A DNA stretch of 64,000 nucleotides from the NCBI GenBank assembly GCA_963801985.1, contig CAWDGV010000012.1:62001-126000 (forward strand). The letters run 5' to 3'. Below the pieces are notes generated by a model. It was not told the DNA's origin and ran no database searches. It saw only the letters and a program-made list of their open reading frames with translations. Of the stretch, positions 31,607 to 40,510 are shown one piece after another; position 1 is the first letter of the stretch, and each line of letters opens with the position of its first letter. The position numbers and the translations under genes were made by a program. This stretch comes from JABDQZ01 sp963801985 (GTDB taxonomy: Bacteria; Pseudomonadota; Gammaproteobacteria; Chromatiales; Chromatiaceae).

Positions 31607-32335
31607 CTATCTGAAATCGCCCCACAGGGTTTGGGCTGCAGCAATCGCAGCAAGGGGCGCGGTCTCCGTGCGTAAAACATGAGAGCCCAGGCGTACCCGG
31701 TTAAAATCAGCTGTTAGCGCCCGCTCAATTTCGGTTTTTGAAAATCCCCCCTCTGGACCGACCAGGAAGGCCAGCTTGCCGGCAGCTTTATATTCAGTCA
31801 TTGGCGTGGTTGCAGTCGGGTCGAGAACCATTTTCAGGCAAGGACCGTGGCTTTTAAACCAATTGTCCAGCGATGAAGCCTGATGTAGTTCAGGCAGGTA
31901 ACGACGTCCCGACTGTTCGCAGGCTGACTGGATGATGCCAAGCCAGTGGTGCATTTTTTTTTCAAGCTGTTCCGGGCGAAGTTTAACCGCAGTATGTTCG
32001 GTAAGCAGGGGGGTGATCTCGGTTACACCAAGTTCTGTGGCTTTTTGTAAAACCTGCTCTAAACGGTCACCCTTGGATAAACCTATACCAAGATGAATTT
32101 CGAGTTTGGGCGAAGCTTCCTTTTCACTTTGCTGATGAATTTCGACAATGGCCATTTTTTTATCAATAGCTACCAGTTCAGCTGTGTAATCAAACCCATC
32201 ACCATTGAACAGGATAAGCCCGGCACCGGGCTTGAGCCGCAGAACTTTAAGCAGGTAATGACTGGTTTTTTCAGATAACCTGATGTCCTGGTTTGTTTTC
32301 AGTACATCAGCAACATAAATTCTTGAAACGCGCAT
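31607..32335 (-). CDS. rsmE: 16S rRNA (uracil-1498-N3)-methyltransferase
   Basis: SPOUT-class methyltransferase that methylates U1498 of 16S rRNA using SAM, 242 residues, normal length. An N-terminal PUA-like domain (MRVSRIYVADVLKTNQDIRL) is followed by LGIGLSKGDRLEQVLQKATE and LGVTEITPLLTEHTAV. The SAM-knot motifs are FLVGPEGGFSKTEIE and VRLGSHVLRTETAPLAAIAA. It is separated from metF by a repeat-bearing gap, in the same direction as the methyl-cycle genes. Confidence 0.96.
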   Translation of the reverse strand: MRVSRIYVADVLKTNQDIRLSEKTSHYLLKVLRLKPGAGLILFNGDGFDYTAELVAIDKKMAIVEIHQQSEKEASPKLEIHLGIGLSKGDRLEQVLQKATELGVTEITPLLTEHTAVKLRPEQLEKKMHHWLGIIQSACEQSGRRYLPELHQASSLDNWFKSHGPCLKMVLDPTATTPMTEYKAAGKLAFLVGPEGGFSKTEIERALTADFNRVRLGSHVLRTETAPLAAIAAAQTLWGDFR

Positions 32336-32344
32336 GATTTATTT

Positions 32345-32487
32345 CACCACCAAGGGCACAAAGTACACTAAGTCTAATCAATGATGACACATGTTGTGAA
32401 ATTGCCTGGCTAAGCAGAATTTACGCTTATTGATTTTTATCGGTTTTTAAGTAAAAAACTTTGTGATCTTAGTGTTCTTTGTGGTGT
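32345..32487. repeat. Inverted pair of 9-nt-period CACAAAG repeats
   Basis: CACCACCAAGGGCACAAAGTACACTAAG at 32345-32372 is mirrored by the complementary string at 32458-32487, whose minus strand reads CACCACAAAGAACACTAAGA and onward. Each unit is a run of near-9-base CACAAAGNN repeats beginning with CACCA. They fill the gap between rsmE and metF. Other copies occur at 33.3, 35.0, 40.4, 46.6 and 48.2 kb. Confidence 0.85.
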
Positions 32488-32492
32488 GGAAA

Positions 32493-33344
32493 TCAAATAT
32501 CCAAATCATTCCATATGGCCAGCGTCGGCGCAGACTGGTTCATGGTATAGAAATGCAGGCCTGGAACATCATTATCCAGCAGTCTTTGACACATGGCTGT
32601 CACGACATCCTGCCCAAATGCCCTGATAGCATCAATGTCATCACCATAACTTTCCAGGCGCTTGCGAATCCAGCGTGGAATTTCAGTACCACAGGCATCG
32701 GAGAAACGCGCCAGTTGTACAAAATTGGTAATTGGCATGATGCCGGGCACGATGGGAATATCGATTTGCATTTTCTGACAGTTATCGACAAAAGCAAAAA
32801 ATGCATCAGCACTATAAAAATACTGGGTGATCGCCGATGTGGCACCTGCATCAACCTTGCGCTTGAAATTTTCCAGGTCAGTTGCAGCTGAGGAAGCCTG
32901 TGGATGGAATTCAGGATAAGCGGCTACTTCGATATGGAAAGCACTACCGAAATCGGCGCGAATCAATGCCACCAGTTCGTTGGCGTAATTCAGGTCTCCC
33001 AGGCTGCCAAGGCCAGCACCTGATGGCAGGTCACCACGCAAGGCAACGATGCGATTGATTCCCTGGTTGCGGTAGCGGTTAAGGATATCGAGAATCTCAT
33101 CACGGGTTGAACCAATGCACGATAAATGCGGTGCAGTTGCAATACCTTCTTCACGCAGCCAGTCAACGGTTTCAAAAGTGCGTTCCTGGGTGGAGCCGCC
33201 AGCACCATAAGTCACCGAGAAAAAATCAGGGTCGTACTGGTTCAGGGTTTTAACCGTGTTTTTCAGGTTGTCGAAACCTTTTGCTGTTTTGGGCGGGAAC
33301 AGTTCAAAACTGAAAGTTTTGGTTGGGTTTTTCATATCATTCAT
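32493..33344 (-). CDS. metF: 5,10-Methylenetetrahydrofolate reductase
   Basis: FAD enzyme that makes 5-methyl-THF for methionine synthesis, about 283 residues. Motifs: FSFELFPPKTAKGFDNL, FFSVTYGAGGSTQERTFETV, APHLSCIGSTRDEI, IVALRGDLPSG, YFYSADAFFAFVD and VPGIMPITNF. The start is ambiguous between ATG codons at 33344 and 33335; neither has a strong ribosome binding site, and upstream sequence is a CACAAAG repeat. It lies downstream of ahcY on the same strand and so may share the SAH-riboswitch-controlled transcript, linking folate-borne methyl supply to SAH removal. Confidence 0.95.
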   Translation of the reverse strand: MNDMKNPTKTFSFELFPPKTAKGFDNLKNTVKTLNQYDPDFFSVTYGAGGSTQERTFETVDWLREEGIATAPHLSCIGSTRDEILDILNRYRNQGINRIVALRGDLPSGAGLGSLGDLNYANELVALIRADFGSAFHIEVAAYPEFHPQASSAATDLENFKRKVDAGATSAITQYFYSADAFFAFVDNCQKMQIDIPIVPGIMPITNFVQLARFSDACGTEIPRWIRKRLESYGDDIDAIRAFGQDVVTAMCQRLLDNDVPGLHFYTMNQSAPTLAIWNDLDI

Positions 33345-33413
33345 CACAAAGTTCACAAAGAACACGAAGCCATCAAGTCAAAATAATTTGAGTGCTTTGT
33401 GTTCTTCGTGGTG
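33342..33413. repeat. Inverted pair of CACAAAG repeats before metF
   Basis: A CATCACAAAGTTCACAAAGA string at 33342-33369 and its complement (ctttgtgttcttcgtggtg) at 33395-33413 form a potential hairpin between ahcY and metF. Same family as the pair at 32345-32487. It overlaps the alternative metF start region. Confidence 0.85.
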
Positions 33414-33419
33414 CAAAGA

Positions 33420-34835
33420 TTAATACCGGTAATGATCTGCTTTGTAGGGTCCTTCAACCGGCACACCGATATAGTCTGCCTGTTCCTGGGTTAAAACAGT
33501 CAACCTGACACCGATTTTATCCAGGTGCAGGCGCGCAACTTCTTCGTCGAGTTTCTTGGGAAGTGTATAAACTCCGACCGGGTATTCTTCCGGCCTGGTA
33601 AAAAACTCGATTTGCGCCAAGACCTGGTTGGTAAATGAATTGGACATGACAAATGATGGGTGACCGGTTGCACAGCCCAGGTTAACCAGGCGACCTTCGG
33701 CCAGCATGATAATACGTTTGCCATCGGGGAAGACGATGTGATCAACCTGTGGCTTAATGTTATCCCATTCGTATTTCTGAACACCGGCGATGTCAATTTC
33801 GTTGTCGAAGTGACCAATGTTGCAGACAATTGCCTGGTCTTTCATGGCGGCCATGTGGTCATGGGTAATGATGTCTTTATTGCCCGTGGTGGTGACATAG
33901 ATGTCAGCAACATCGAGAGCATCTTCAATCCTGACAACCCGGTAACCTTCCATTGCTGCCTGCAAGGCACAGATAGGATCTATTTCGGTGACCCAGACTG
34001 TGGCGCCAAGTCCTCTGAGTGATTGGGCGGAGCCTTTGCCAACATCGCCATAGCCGCAAACAATTGCAATCTTGCCAGCAATCATGACGTCAGTAGCGCG
34101 CTTGATGCCATCGACCAGTGATTCGCGGCAGCCATACAGGTTGTCGAACTTGGATTTGGTGACCGAGTCGTTGACATTCATGCCCGGGAACAGCAGTTTT
34201 CCGTCATTGAACATTTCGTACAGGCGATGAACGCCTGTTGTTGTTTCTTCGGTTACACCTTTAATGGATTCGGCCATTTTGTGATAGCGTTTCGGATCTT
34301 CTTCCAGGCTGCGCTTGAGCACACCCAGAATGACTTTCCATTCTTCAGGATCATCATCCTGCGGTTCTGGAACAGAGCCGGCATCGGAATATTCGACACC
34401 CTTGTGGACCAGCAGGGTGGCATCGCCGCCATCATCCAGGATCATGTTGGGAACGCCTTCTTCATCAGGCCAGTTCAGGACTTGCTCGGTACACCACCAG
34501 TATTCTTCGAGGGTTTCGCCTTTCCATGCATAGACTGGAATGCCCTGGTCAGCGATGGCAGCGGCAGCGTGATCCTGGGTCGAGAAAATATTGCATGAAC
34601 ACCAGCGAACCTGGGCGCCCAGTTTTACCAGTGTCTCGATCAATACAGCTGTCTGTATCGTCATGTGCAGGGAACCGGTGATGCGGGCCCCGGTCAGAGG
34701 CTTGGATTCACCGTATTTTTCCTGGAGTGCCATCAGGCCAGGCATTTCGGTACGGGCGATTGAGATTTCCTTGTGGCCCCATTCGGCCTGGGACATATCG
34801 GCAACTTTGTAGTCAGTAAAACCTTCAACAGGCAT
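33420..34835 (-). CDS. ahcY: S-adenosylhomocysteine hydrolase
   Basis: NAD-dependent enzyme that splits SAH into adenosine and homocysteine, removing the inhibitor of SAM methyltransferases, in the cytosol. It has 471 residues, the longer bacterial form with the insertion around residues 145-190. Motifs: TGSLHMTIQTAVLIETLVKL, CNIFSTQDHAAAAIA, the NAD site IVCGYGDVGKGSAQSLRGLG, and NLGCATGHPSFVMSNSFTNQ; it ends with KADHYRY. GGAG lies before the ATG. An SAH riboswitch in its 5' leader (34869-34942) should turn on expression when SAH builds up. metF follows downstream, metK is upstream. Confidence 0.98.
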   Translation of the reverse strand: MPVEGFTDYKVADMSQAEWGHKEISIARTEMPGLMALQEKYGESKPLTGARITGSLHMTIQTAVLIETLVKLGAQVRWCSCNIFSTQDHAAAAIADQGIPVYAWKGETLEEYWWCTEQVLNWPDEEGVPNMILDDGGDATLLVHKGVEYSDAGSVPEPQDDDPEEWKVILGVLKRSLEEDPKRYHKMAESIKGVTEETTTGVHRLYEMFNDGKLLFPGMNVNDSVTKSKFDNLYGCRESLVDGIKRATDVMIAGKIAIVCGYGDVGKGSAQSLRGLGATVWVTEIDPICALQAAMEGYRVVRIEDALDVADIYVTTTGNKDIITHDHMAAMKDQAIVCNIGHFDNEIDIAGVQKYEWDNIKPQVDHIVFPDGKRIIMLAEGRLVNLGCATGHPSFVMSNSFTNQVLAQIEFFTRPEEYPVGVYTLPKKLDEEVARLHLDKIGVRLTVLTQEQADYIGVPVEGPYKADHYRY

Positions 34836-34868
34836 ATCAGTCTCCTTTAAATTAAAGAATTAAAAAAA

Positions 34869-34942
34869 ACTGAGCGCCGTTGACTAATAAAGTTAACGTT
34901 CCGAGCCTGGCGAGATCAATCTCGTTGCAGCGCCCCTCGGAA
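34869..34942 (-). promoter_or_regulatory. S-adenosylhomocysteine (SAH) riboswitch
   Basis: Leader of ahcY. On the minus strand it reads CCGAGGGGCGCTGCAACGAG, a hairpin aacgagattgatctcg, then CCAGGCTCGG, a variable stretch, and AACGGCGCTCA. CCGAG pairs with CTCGG, and GAGCGC of the 3' segment (as GGCGCTC) forms the pseudoknot with the GCGC of the 5' segment. These are the conserved elements of the SAH riboswitch class found upstream of ahcY in many proteobacteria. SAH binding raises expression, probably by freeing the ribosome binding site or preventing termination. Confidence 0.92.
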
Positions 34943-34974
34943 AAGGGATTTAAACATATTTTAAAAATTAATTA

Positions 34975-35002
34975 ACCACAGAGGCACAGAGGTCACAGGG
35001 AG
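34975..35002. repeat. CACAGAG-type 9-nt-period repeat
   Basis: A single ACCACAGAGGCACAGAGGTC string running into ACAGGGAG, just downstream of the metK stop and upstream of the SAH riboswitch. It is the G-rich variant of the CACAAAG family and is not part of the aptamer. Confidence 0.8.
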
Positions 35003-35006
35003 AATT

Positions 35007-36179
35007 TTAGAGCCCTGCGTCGGCTTTGAGGACTTCTGCCTTGTCCGTATTTTCCCAGCTGAACCCTTCATTTTCACGGCCAAAGTGTCCATATGAGGCA
35101 GTCTTCCGGTACTTGATCTGATCCGAGTTCAACAGGTCCAGCATGTTTAAGATGCCGTACGGACGCAGGTCGAAATGCTCGCGTACCAGTTCAGTGATTC
35201 TTTCGTCGGTAATTTTTCCAGTTCCAAAAGTATCGATCATGATGGAAGTCGGTTCAGCAACGCCGATAGCATAGGAAACCTGGATTTCACATTTGTCGGC
35301 CAGGCCGGCGGCAACAATGTTCTTGGCAACGTAACGACCAGCATAGGCAGCTGAGCGGTCAACCTTGGATGGATCCTTGCCAGAAAAAGCACCGCCACCA
35401 TGTCTGGCGGCACCGCCATAGGTATCAACAATGATTTTACGTCCGGTCAGTCCGGCATCCCCCATGGGTCCGCCAATAACAAAAGCACCGGTAGGGTTGA
35501 TGTGATACTTGGTGTCGGCTGTCAGCAGGTTGGTTGGAGCCAGTACCGGCTTGATGATTTCTTCCATTACCCCTTCCTGCAAGGCATCCAGACTGATTTC
35601 CGGAGAGTGTTGAGTAGAAAGCACAACGGCATCGATGCTGACAGGCTTACCGTTTTGATAGTGGAAGCTGACCTGGCTTTTAGCATCAGGACGCAACCAG
35701 GGTAATGTTCCTTTTTTGCGTGCTTGAGCCTGGCGCTCTACCAGCAGGTGAGCGTAGGTAATTGGAGCAGGCATCAAAACCTCGGTTTCGTTGGTTGCAT
35801 AACCAAACATAAGTCCCTGGTCGCCAGCACCCTGGTCTTCAGGTTTGGCGCGGTCGACACCCTGGTTGATGTCAGGCGACTGCACACCGATGGCTGTCAT
35901 CACCGCGCAGGTTTCATAATCAAAGCCCATTTCTGAGCTGGTATAACCAATTTCCTTGATGGTCTGGCGAATGATGGCTTCGTAATCAGGCTTGGCGGTG
36001 GTCGTGATTTCACCGGCAATCATGGCCATGCCTGTTTTAAACAGGGTTTCGCAGGCCACGCGGGCATGCTTGTCTTCAGCCAGAATGGCATCAAGGATGG
36101 CATCTGACACCTGATCAGACATTTTGTCTGGATGACCTTCTGAAACGGACTCTGACGTAAAAATGTAATTACTGGCCAT
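35007..36179 (-). CDS. metK: S-adenosylmethionine synthetase
   Basis: Makes SAM from methionine and ATP in the cytosol. It has 390 residues. The ATP site is in SEGHPDKMSDQVSDAILDAI; other motifs are TGMAMIAGEITT, GAGDQGLMFGYATNETE, GGAARHGGGAFSGKDPSKVD and DLRPYGILNMLDLLNSDQIK. AGGA precedes the ATG at 36177-36179. It is first in the methyl-cycle block metK-ahcY-metF; the SAH riboswitch and a repeat between metK and ahcY suggest ahcY-metF are separately controlled. I found no SAM riboswitch upstream of metK. Confidence 0.98.
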   Translation of the reverse strand: MASNYIFTSESVSEGHPDKMSDQVSDAILDAILAEDKHARVACETLFKTGMAMIAGEITTTAKPDYEAIIRQTIKEIGYTSSEMGFDYETCAVMTAIGVQSPDINQGVDRAKPEDQGAGDQGLMFGYATNETEVLMPAPITYAHLLVERQAQARKKGTLPWLRPDAKSQVSFHYQNGKPVSIDAVVLSTQHSPEISLDALQEGVMEEIIKPVLAPTNLLTADTKYHINPTGAFVIGGPMGDAGLTGRKIIVDTYGGAARHGGGAFSGKDPSKVDRSAAYAGRYVAKNIVAAGLADKCEIQVSYAIGVAEPTSIMIDTFGTGKITDERITELVREHFDLRPYGILNMLDLLNSDQIKYRKTASYGHFGRENEGFSWENTDKAEVLKADAGL

Positions 36180-36353
36180 TTGGGGGATTTCCTGGGATTA
36201 AATTGATAATTTTGAATGAATGTTTTTGTTGTAAATGATAGAAATGTAGCGATTTAATGTTATCGCGTAAATTTTTGGATGACCATCATACACATTCTGT
36301 GCAAATGTGCCAGACGAGAAACGCCATAATACTATATAAATGAGAGGTTTATC

Positions 36354-36914
36354 ATGGTTTCACTGGAAACACCTGTTTGTGATTTTGGTCTGACAGCACC
36401 TGATTTCAGTCTGCCAGGTGTTGATGGTAGGCACTGGTCACTGGCTGATTGTGCAGGTGAAAACGGTGTGCTGGTCATGTTTATCTGCAATCACTGCCCC
36501 TATGTTAAGTCTATCCGTGACAGAATTGTCCGGGATACCAATGATTTGCAAGTTCTCGGTATTAATTCCGTGGCTATCATGTCTAACGATCCGTCAATGT
36601 ACGAGGAAGATTCTTTTGCAAACATGAAAGCGGTTGCTGAGGAATATGGTTTTGGTTTTCCATACCTTTTAGATGAAACACAACAGGTGGCAAAGGCTTT
36701 TGGGGCTGTCTGTACCCCGGATTTTTTCGGATATAACGCCAAAATGGAGTTGCAGTACCGCGGAAGACTGGATGCGAGTGGCAAACAAGCGGCTTCTGAC
36801 GATGTGCGTCGTGACTTATTTGAGGGTATGAAGCTGGTGGCTGAAACCCAAAAAGGCCCGCAGGATCAGGTGCCTAGCATGGGATGCTCAATTAAGTGGA
36901 AAGATGAGGAATAG
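36354..36914 (+). CDS. Thioredoxin-like redoxin family protein
   Basis: AhpC/TSA-redoxin-fold protein of 186 residues, cytosolic (no signal peptide). It has APDFSLPGVDGRHWSL at the N terminus, the redox motif FICNHCPYVKSIRDRIVRD with a CxxC pair at about residues 43-46, MSNDPSMYEEDSFANMK, and PYLLDETQQVAKAFGAVCTP. This subfamily is widespread in bacteria and usually annotated only as thioredoxin family; the C-N-H-C motif is its mark. Divergent from metK across a 174-base gap that holds no other feature I can support. Confidence 0.87.
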   Translation: MVSLETPVCDFGLTAPDFSLPGVDGRHWSLADCAGENGVLVMFICNHCPYVKSIRDRIVRDTNDLQVLGINSVAIMSNDPSMYEEDSFANMKAVAEEYGFGFPYLLDETQQVAKAFGAVCTPDFFGYNAKMELQYRGRLDASGKQAASDDVRRDLFEGMKLVAETQKGPQDQVPSMGCSIKWKDEE

Positions 36915-37163
36915 TTGCTTATCGGTAAAATTTATTAACTCATTTATTTGATTATGGGTTTCAAGGTTGCCCGTTTGAACTTCTTGGGCGAGAATAGCCG
37001 ACCTTTTAAATCCGGACGACTTAAACCGGCCTCAGAAAAACCGGCGCGTTAAGCGGTGTAGATAATGATCAAAACAGGCCCGGCGCCAGGCGGTGGGTCA
37101 AGGGCGACTTTTTTCGTCTGTGAGCATAATTCAAATTTTTTCAATTTGTTATAGGAGGGGCTT

Positions 37164-39149
37164 ATGTCCTCACGCAGAGAACTAGCCAATGCGATTCGCG
37201 CATTGAGTATGGATGCCGTACAAAAAGCAAATTCAGGTCACCCAGGTGCACCTATGGGTATGGCGGATATTGCTGAAGTATTGTGGAATGACCACCTGAA
37301 GCATAACCCGGCCAACCCGGCATGGGTTGATCGCGACCGTTTCATCCTTTCAAACGGCCATGGTTCCATGCTGATTTATTCTCTGCTGCACCTGACAGGC
37401 TATGACCTGACCATCGGTGATCTGCAAAACTTCCGTCAGATGCATGCAAAAACTCCGGGTCATCCTGAATACGGTTATGCGCCTGGTGTTGAAACCACAA
37501 CGGGTCCTCTGGGGCAGGGTATTACCAATGCAGTAGGTATGGCGATTGCTGAAAAAGCATTGTCTGCGCACTTCAACCGCCCAAACCACACTATCGTTGA
37601 CCATAACACTTACGTGTTTATGGGTGATGGCTGTCTGATGGAAGGTATTTCACACGAAGCCTGTTCTCTGGCCGGTACACTGGGTCTGGGTAAACTGGTT
37701 GCTTTCTGGGATGACAACGGTATTTCTATCGATGGTCATGTTGAAGGCTGGTTTACTGATGACACACCAAAACGTTTTGAGTCTTACGGCTGGCACGTGA
37801 TTCCTGATGTAGATGGTCATGATCCTGAAGCACTGCAGAAAGCTGTTGAGTTTGCCAAGGCAATGACTGATAAACCTACGTTGATCTGCTGTAAAACCAC
37901 CATCGGTTTTGGTTCTCCAAACAAGGCTGGTACCCATGAATCCCATGGTGCGCCACTGGGTGAAGAGGAAATCAACCTGACTAAAGCAGCCCTGGGCTGG
38001 GATCATGGTCCTTTCGAAGTGCCTAAAGATGTTTATGCTGGTTGGGATGCAAAGGAAAAAGGTGCAGCTGCAGAAGCTGCATGGAATGAAAAATTTGCTG
38101 CTTATGAAGCAGAGCATCCGATGCTGGCGCAGGAATTTGTTGCCCGTATGAATGGTGACCTGGGTAAAGACTGGGAAGCGCAGGCAGATGCTTTCATCAA
38201 GTCTGTTGCTGAAAAAGGTGAAACCATCGCTTCACGTAAAGCCTCTCAGAACTCGATTGAAGGCCTGTCTTCTTTCACTAACTTCATGGGTGGCTCTGCT
38301 GACCTGGCGGGCTCAAACCTGACTATCGTTTCCAATTCAGTACCAATGCGTGCTGACACGCCGGATGCCAACTACCTGAACTACGGTGTACGCGAGTTTG
38401 GTATGGCAGCAATCATTAACGGTATTTCATTGCACGGTGGTTTCGTCCCTTATGGTGCGACCTTCCTGATGTTCTCTGAATATGCGCGTAATGCGTTGCG
38501 TATGGCTGCCCTGATGCAGATTCAGCACATCGAAGTCTTTACTCATGACTCTATCGGTCTGGGTGAAGATGGTCCTACGCATCAGCCTGTTGAGCAGACA
38601 GCGACCTTGCGTATGATTCCCCGTATGTCTGTATGGCGTCCATGTGATGCAGTAGAAACTGCCGTTGCCTGGAAAGCTTCTGTCATGAAGAAAAATGGCC
38701 CAAGTTCACTGATTCTTTCCCGTCAGAACCTGGCTCACCAGGATCGCACCGATGCGCAGATCGCTGATATCGCCCGTGGTGGTTATATTTTGAAAGACTG
38801 TGAAGGTACGCCTGATGCAATCATTATCGCTACCGGCTCTGAAGTTGGTATCGCTATGGATGCAGCTGCTTCAATTACTGACAAGAAAGTCCGCGTGGTT
38901 TCCATGCCGGCTACCGATGTCTTTGATGCGCAGGATGATGACTACAGGGAGGCTGTTTTGCCTTCATCGGTGAAAGCGCGTGTTGCAGTTGAAGCTGGTG
39001 TGACTGGTTTCTGGCTGAAATATGTTGGCCTGGATGGAGCTGTTGTCGGTATCGATACCTTCGGCGAATCCGCGCCTGCTGGTGAACTGTTTAAACACTT
39101 TGGCTTCACTGCCGAAAATGTTGCTGACGCAGTAAATCGCGTTGCCTAA
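37164..39149 (+). CDS. tkt: Transketolase
   Basis: Thiamine-diphosphate enzyme moving two-carbon units between sugar phosphates in the pentose phosphate or Calvin pathway, 661 residues. It has SGHPGAPMGMADIAEVLWND, GPLGQGITNAVGMAIAEKAL, the ThDP/Mg motif from GDGCLMEGISHEACSLAG to WDDNG, HDSIGLGEDGPTHQPVEQ and VSMPATDVFDAQDDDY. A strong AGGAGGGG site lies 5 bases before the ATG. Codon choice is biased to GGT/CTG/AAC as in highly expressed genes. It is the first gene of tkt-gap-pgk-pyk-fba and is followed by a terminator hairpin, so downstream genes may be partly uncoupled. Unlike the next three genes it has no frameshift. Confidence 0.98.
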   Translation: MSSRRELANAIRALSMDAVQKANSGHPGAPMGMADIAEVLWNDHLKHNPANPAWVDRDRFILSNGHGSMLIYSLLHLTGYDLTIGDLQNFRQMHAKTPGHPEYGYAPGVETTTGPLGQGITNAVGMAIAEKALSAHFNRPNHTIVDHNTYVFMGDGCLMEGISHEACSLAGTLGLGKLVAFWDDNGISIDGHVEGWFTDDTPKRFESYGWHVIPDVDGHDPEALQKAVEFAKAMTDKPTLICCKTTIGFGSPNKAGTHESHGAPLGEEEINLTKAALGWDHGPFEVPKDVYAGWDAKEKGAAAEAAWNEKFAAYEAEHPMLAQEFVARMNGDLGKDWEAQADAFIKSVAEKGETIASRKASQNSIEGLSSFTNFMGGSADLAGSNLTIVSNSVPMRADTPDANYLNYGVREFGMAAIINGISLHGGFVPYGATFLMFSEYARNALRMAALMQIQHIEVFTHDSIGLGEDGPTHQPVEQTATLRMIPRMSVWRPCDAVETAVAWKASVMKKNGPSSLILSRQNLAHQDRTDAQIADIARGGYILKDCEGTPDAIIIATGSEVGIAMDAAASITDKKVRVVSMPATDVFDAQDDDYREAVLPSSVKARVAVEAGVTGFWLKYVGLDGAVVGIDTFGESAPAGELFKHFGFTAENVADAVNRVA

Positions 39150-39159
39150 ATCATTCAAA

Positions 39160-39200
39160 GCTCCCCGCCTGTTTTAATCCAGGTGGGGGAGCGTTTTTTT
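39160..39200 (+). terminator. Rho-independent terminator after tkt
   Basis: Stem gctccccgcctg/caggtgggggagc with loop ttttaatc, followed by TTTTTTTT. It lies in the 76-base tkt-gap gap, so it separates tkt from gap or attenuates read-through. Confidence 0.88.
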
Positions 39201-39225
39201 TATACAATTTTCAGGAGAAAAATTT

Positions 39226-40231
39226 ATGACTATTAAAGTAGGTATTAACGGTTTTGGCCGTATTGGACGTATGGCTTTCCGCGCCATTGCTAAAGATTTT
39301 TCTGACATCGAAGTTGTTGGTATCAATGACTTGCTGGATGCTGACTACCTCGCATACATGCTGAAGTACGACTCAGTACACGGTAATTTTGATGGTGAAA
39401 TTGCTGTTGATGGCAACAACCTGGTTGTTAACGGTAAAACTATTCGTCTGACAGCTGAACGTGATCCTGCCAACCTGGCATGGGGTGACATCGGTGCTGA
39501 CCTGGTTATCGAATGTACAGGTTTCTTCCTGACTGAAGAAACCTGTCAGAAGCACATTGATGCTGGTGCGAAGAAAGTTGTTATGTCTGCACCTTCCAAA
39601 GATGGTACTCCAATGTTCGTTTACGGTGTTAACCATGACACATACGCTGGCCAGAGCATTATTTCTGCTGCTTCCTGTACAACTAACTGTCTGGCGCCTG
39701 TTGCTAAAGTTCTGAATGACAACTGGGGCATCAAGCGTGGTCTGATGACTACTGTTCATGCTGCAACTGCAACTCAGAAAACTGTTGACGGTCCTTCAAT
39801 GAAAGACTGGCGCGGTGGTCGCGGTATCCTGGAAAACATCATTCCTTCTTCAACTGGTGCAGCTAAAGCTGTTGGTGTTGTTCTTCCAGAACTGAACGGC
39901 AAGCTGACTGGTATGGCTTTCCGCGTACCAACTTCAGATGTTTCTGTTGTTGACCTGACTGTTGAACTGGAAAAAGATGCTTCTTACGAAGATATCTGTG
40001 CAGCAATGAAAGACAGCTTCTGAAACTGCTGGTATCGGCGATACCCTGGCTTACACTGACGAGAAAGTGGTTTCTACTGACTTCCGTGGTTGTGGTTCTT
40101 CTTCAATTTTTGATGCAGAAGCAGGTATCGCGCTGGATAGCACTTTCGTGAAAGTGGTTTCCTGGTACGACAACGAGTACGGTTACACTTGTAATATGCT
40201 GCGTTTTGTTCAGCACGTTTCTGCCAACTAA
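39226..40231 (+). CDS. gap: Glyceraldehyde-3-phosphate dehydrogenase (frameshift at ~40018)
   Basis: Housekeeping NAD-dependent GAPDH of glycolysis/gluconeogenesis. Start KVGINGFGRIGRMAFRAIAK; catalytic Cys in SAASCTTNCLAPVAKV; HAATATQKTVDGPSMKDWRG with the phosphate-binding region. The first frame stops at 40023 after AAMKDSF. In the +1 frame the sequence continues with ETAGIGDTLAYTDEKVVSTD and ends with WYDNEYGYTCNML and QHVSAN, stopping at 40231. Removing one T from CTTCT at about 40016-40020 restores a 334-residue protein. The codon bias shows the gene is highly expressed, so a true knockout is unlikely. It differs from the ArsJ-type GAPDH at 10.2 kb. Confidence 0.93.
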
Positions 40232-40347
40232 GCGGATATTTTTCCCGCTGGCGGCGTTGGCGTAACATTTTGAGTGCTCATGTATGACTTATACACTCCG
40301 CGCTCAAAATATCACGCCGCCTTGCCAGCAGAAAAAATCTCTCGCTT
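40231..40347. repeat. Long cruciform intergenic repeat after gap
   Basis: An imperfect palindrome of about 115 bases. Arms aagcggatatttttcccgct, then ggcggcgttggcgt and attttgag, are mirrored by ctcaaaat, cacgccgcc, gccagcag and aaaaaatctctcgctt. The centre is CATGTATGACTTATACACTC. Similar in design to the elements at 11.2-11.5 kb but with a different core. It could end gap transcription. Confidence 0.75.
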
Positions 40348-40368
40348 GGTAAGTTGACTGATTGTGTC

Positions 40369-40393
40369 ACCCCGGCATGTTTTTAGCCGGGGT
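40369..40393. repeat. CCCCGGC hairpin repeat
   Basis: A small hairpin: accccggc, loop atgttttta, gccggggt, in the context GTCACCCCGGC...GCCGGGGTCCA. A related copy is at 48341-48365 in the opposite orientation. Confidence 0.8.
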
Positions 40394-40408
40394 CCATAAA
40401 ATCAAAAA

Positions 40409-40437
40409 CCTCTGTGAGCTCTGTGCTCTCTGTGGTG
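40409..40437. repeat. CACAGAG-type 9-nt-period repeat
   Basis: Minus-strand reading CACCACAGAGAGCACAGAGC and onward, about 70 bases before the pgk start. Member of the CACAAAG/CACAGAG family. Confidence 0.8.
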
Positions 40438-40510
40438 AAAAAATAATTTAAGAGGCTTTTGGTAATTATCTTATTACCAAAATTCTTTGAAATACTTACG
40501 GAGTAACGAT

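Noticed and set aside
36180..36353. SAM riboswitch before metK
   Set aside because: No SAM-I, SAM-II or SAM-IV core motifs visible on the minus strand.
36915..37163. Small RNA or leader before tkt
   Set aside because: The gap contains several short GC-rich stretches but no convincing fold or known motif apart from the tkt ribosome binding site.
40016..40024. Programmed +1 frameshift at TTC TGA in gap
   Set aside because: It resembles the prfB site superficially, but the P-site tRNA would re-pair poorly (TTC to TCT), there is no upstream Shine-Dalgarno-like stimulator, and five other insertions nearby do not involve stop codons. Error is simpler.
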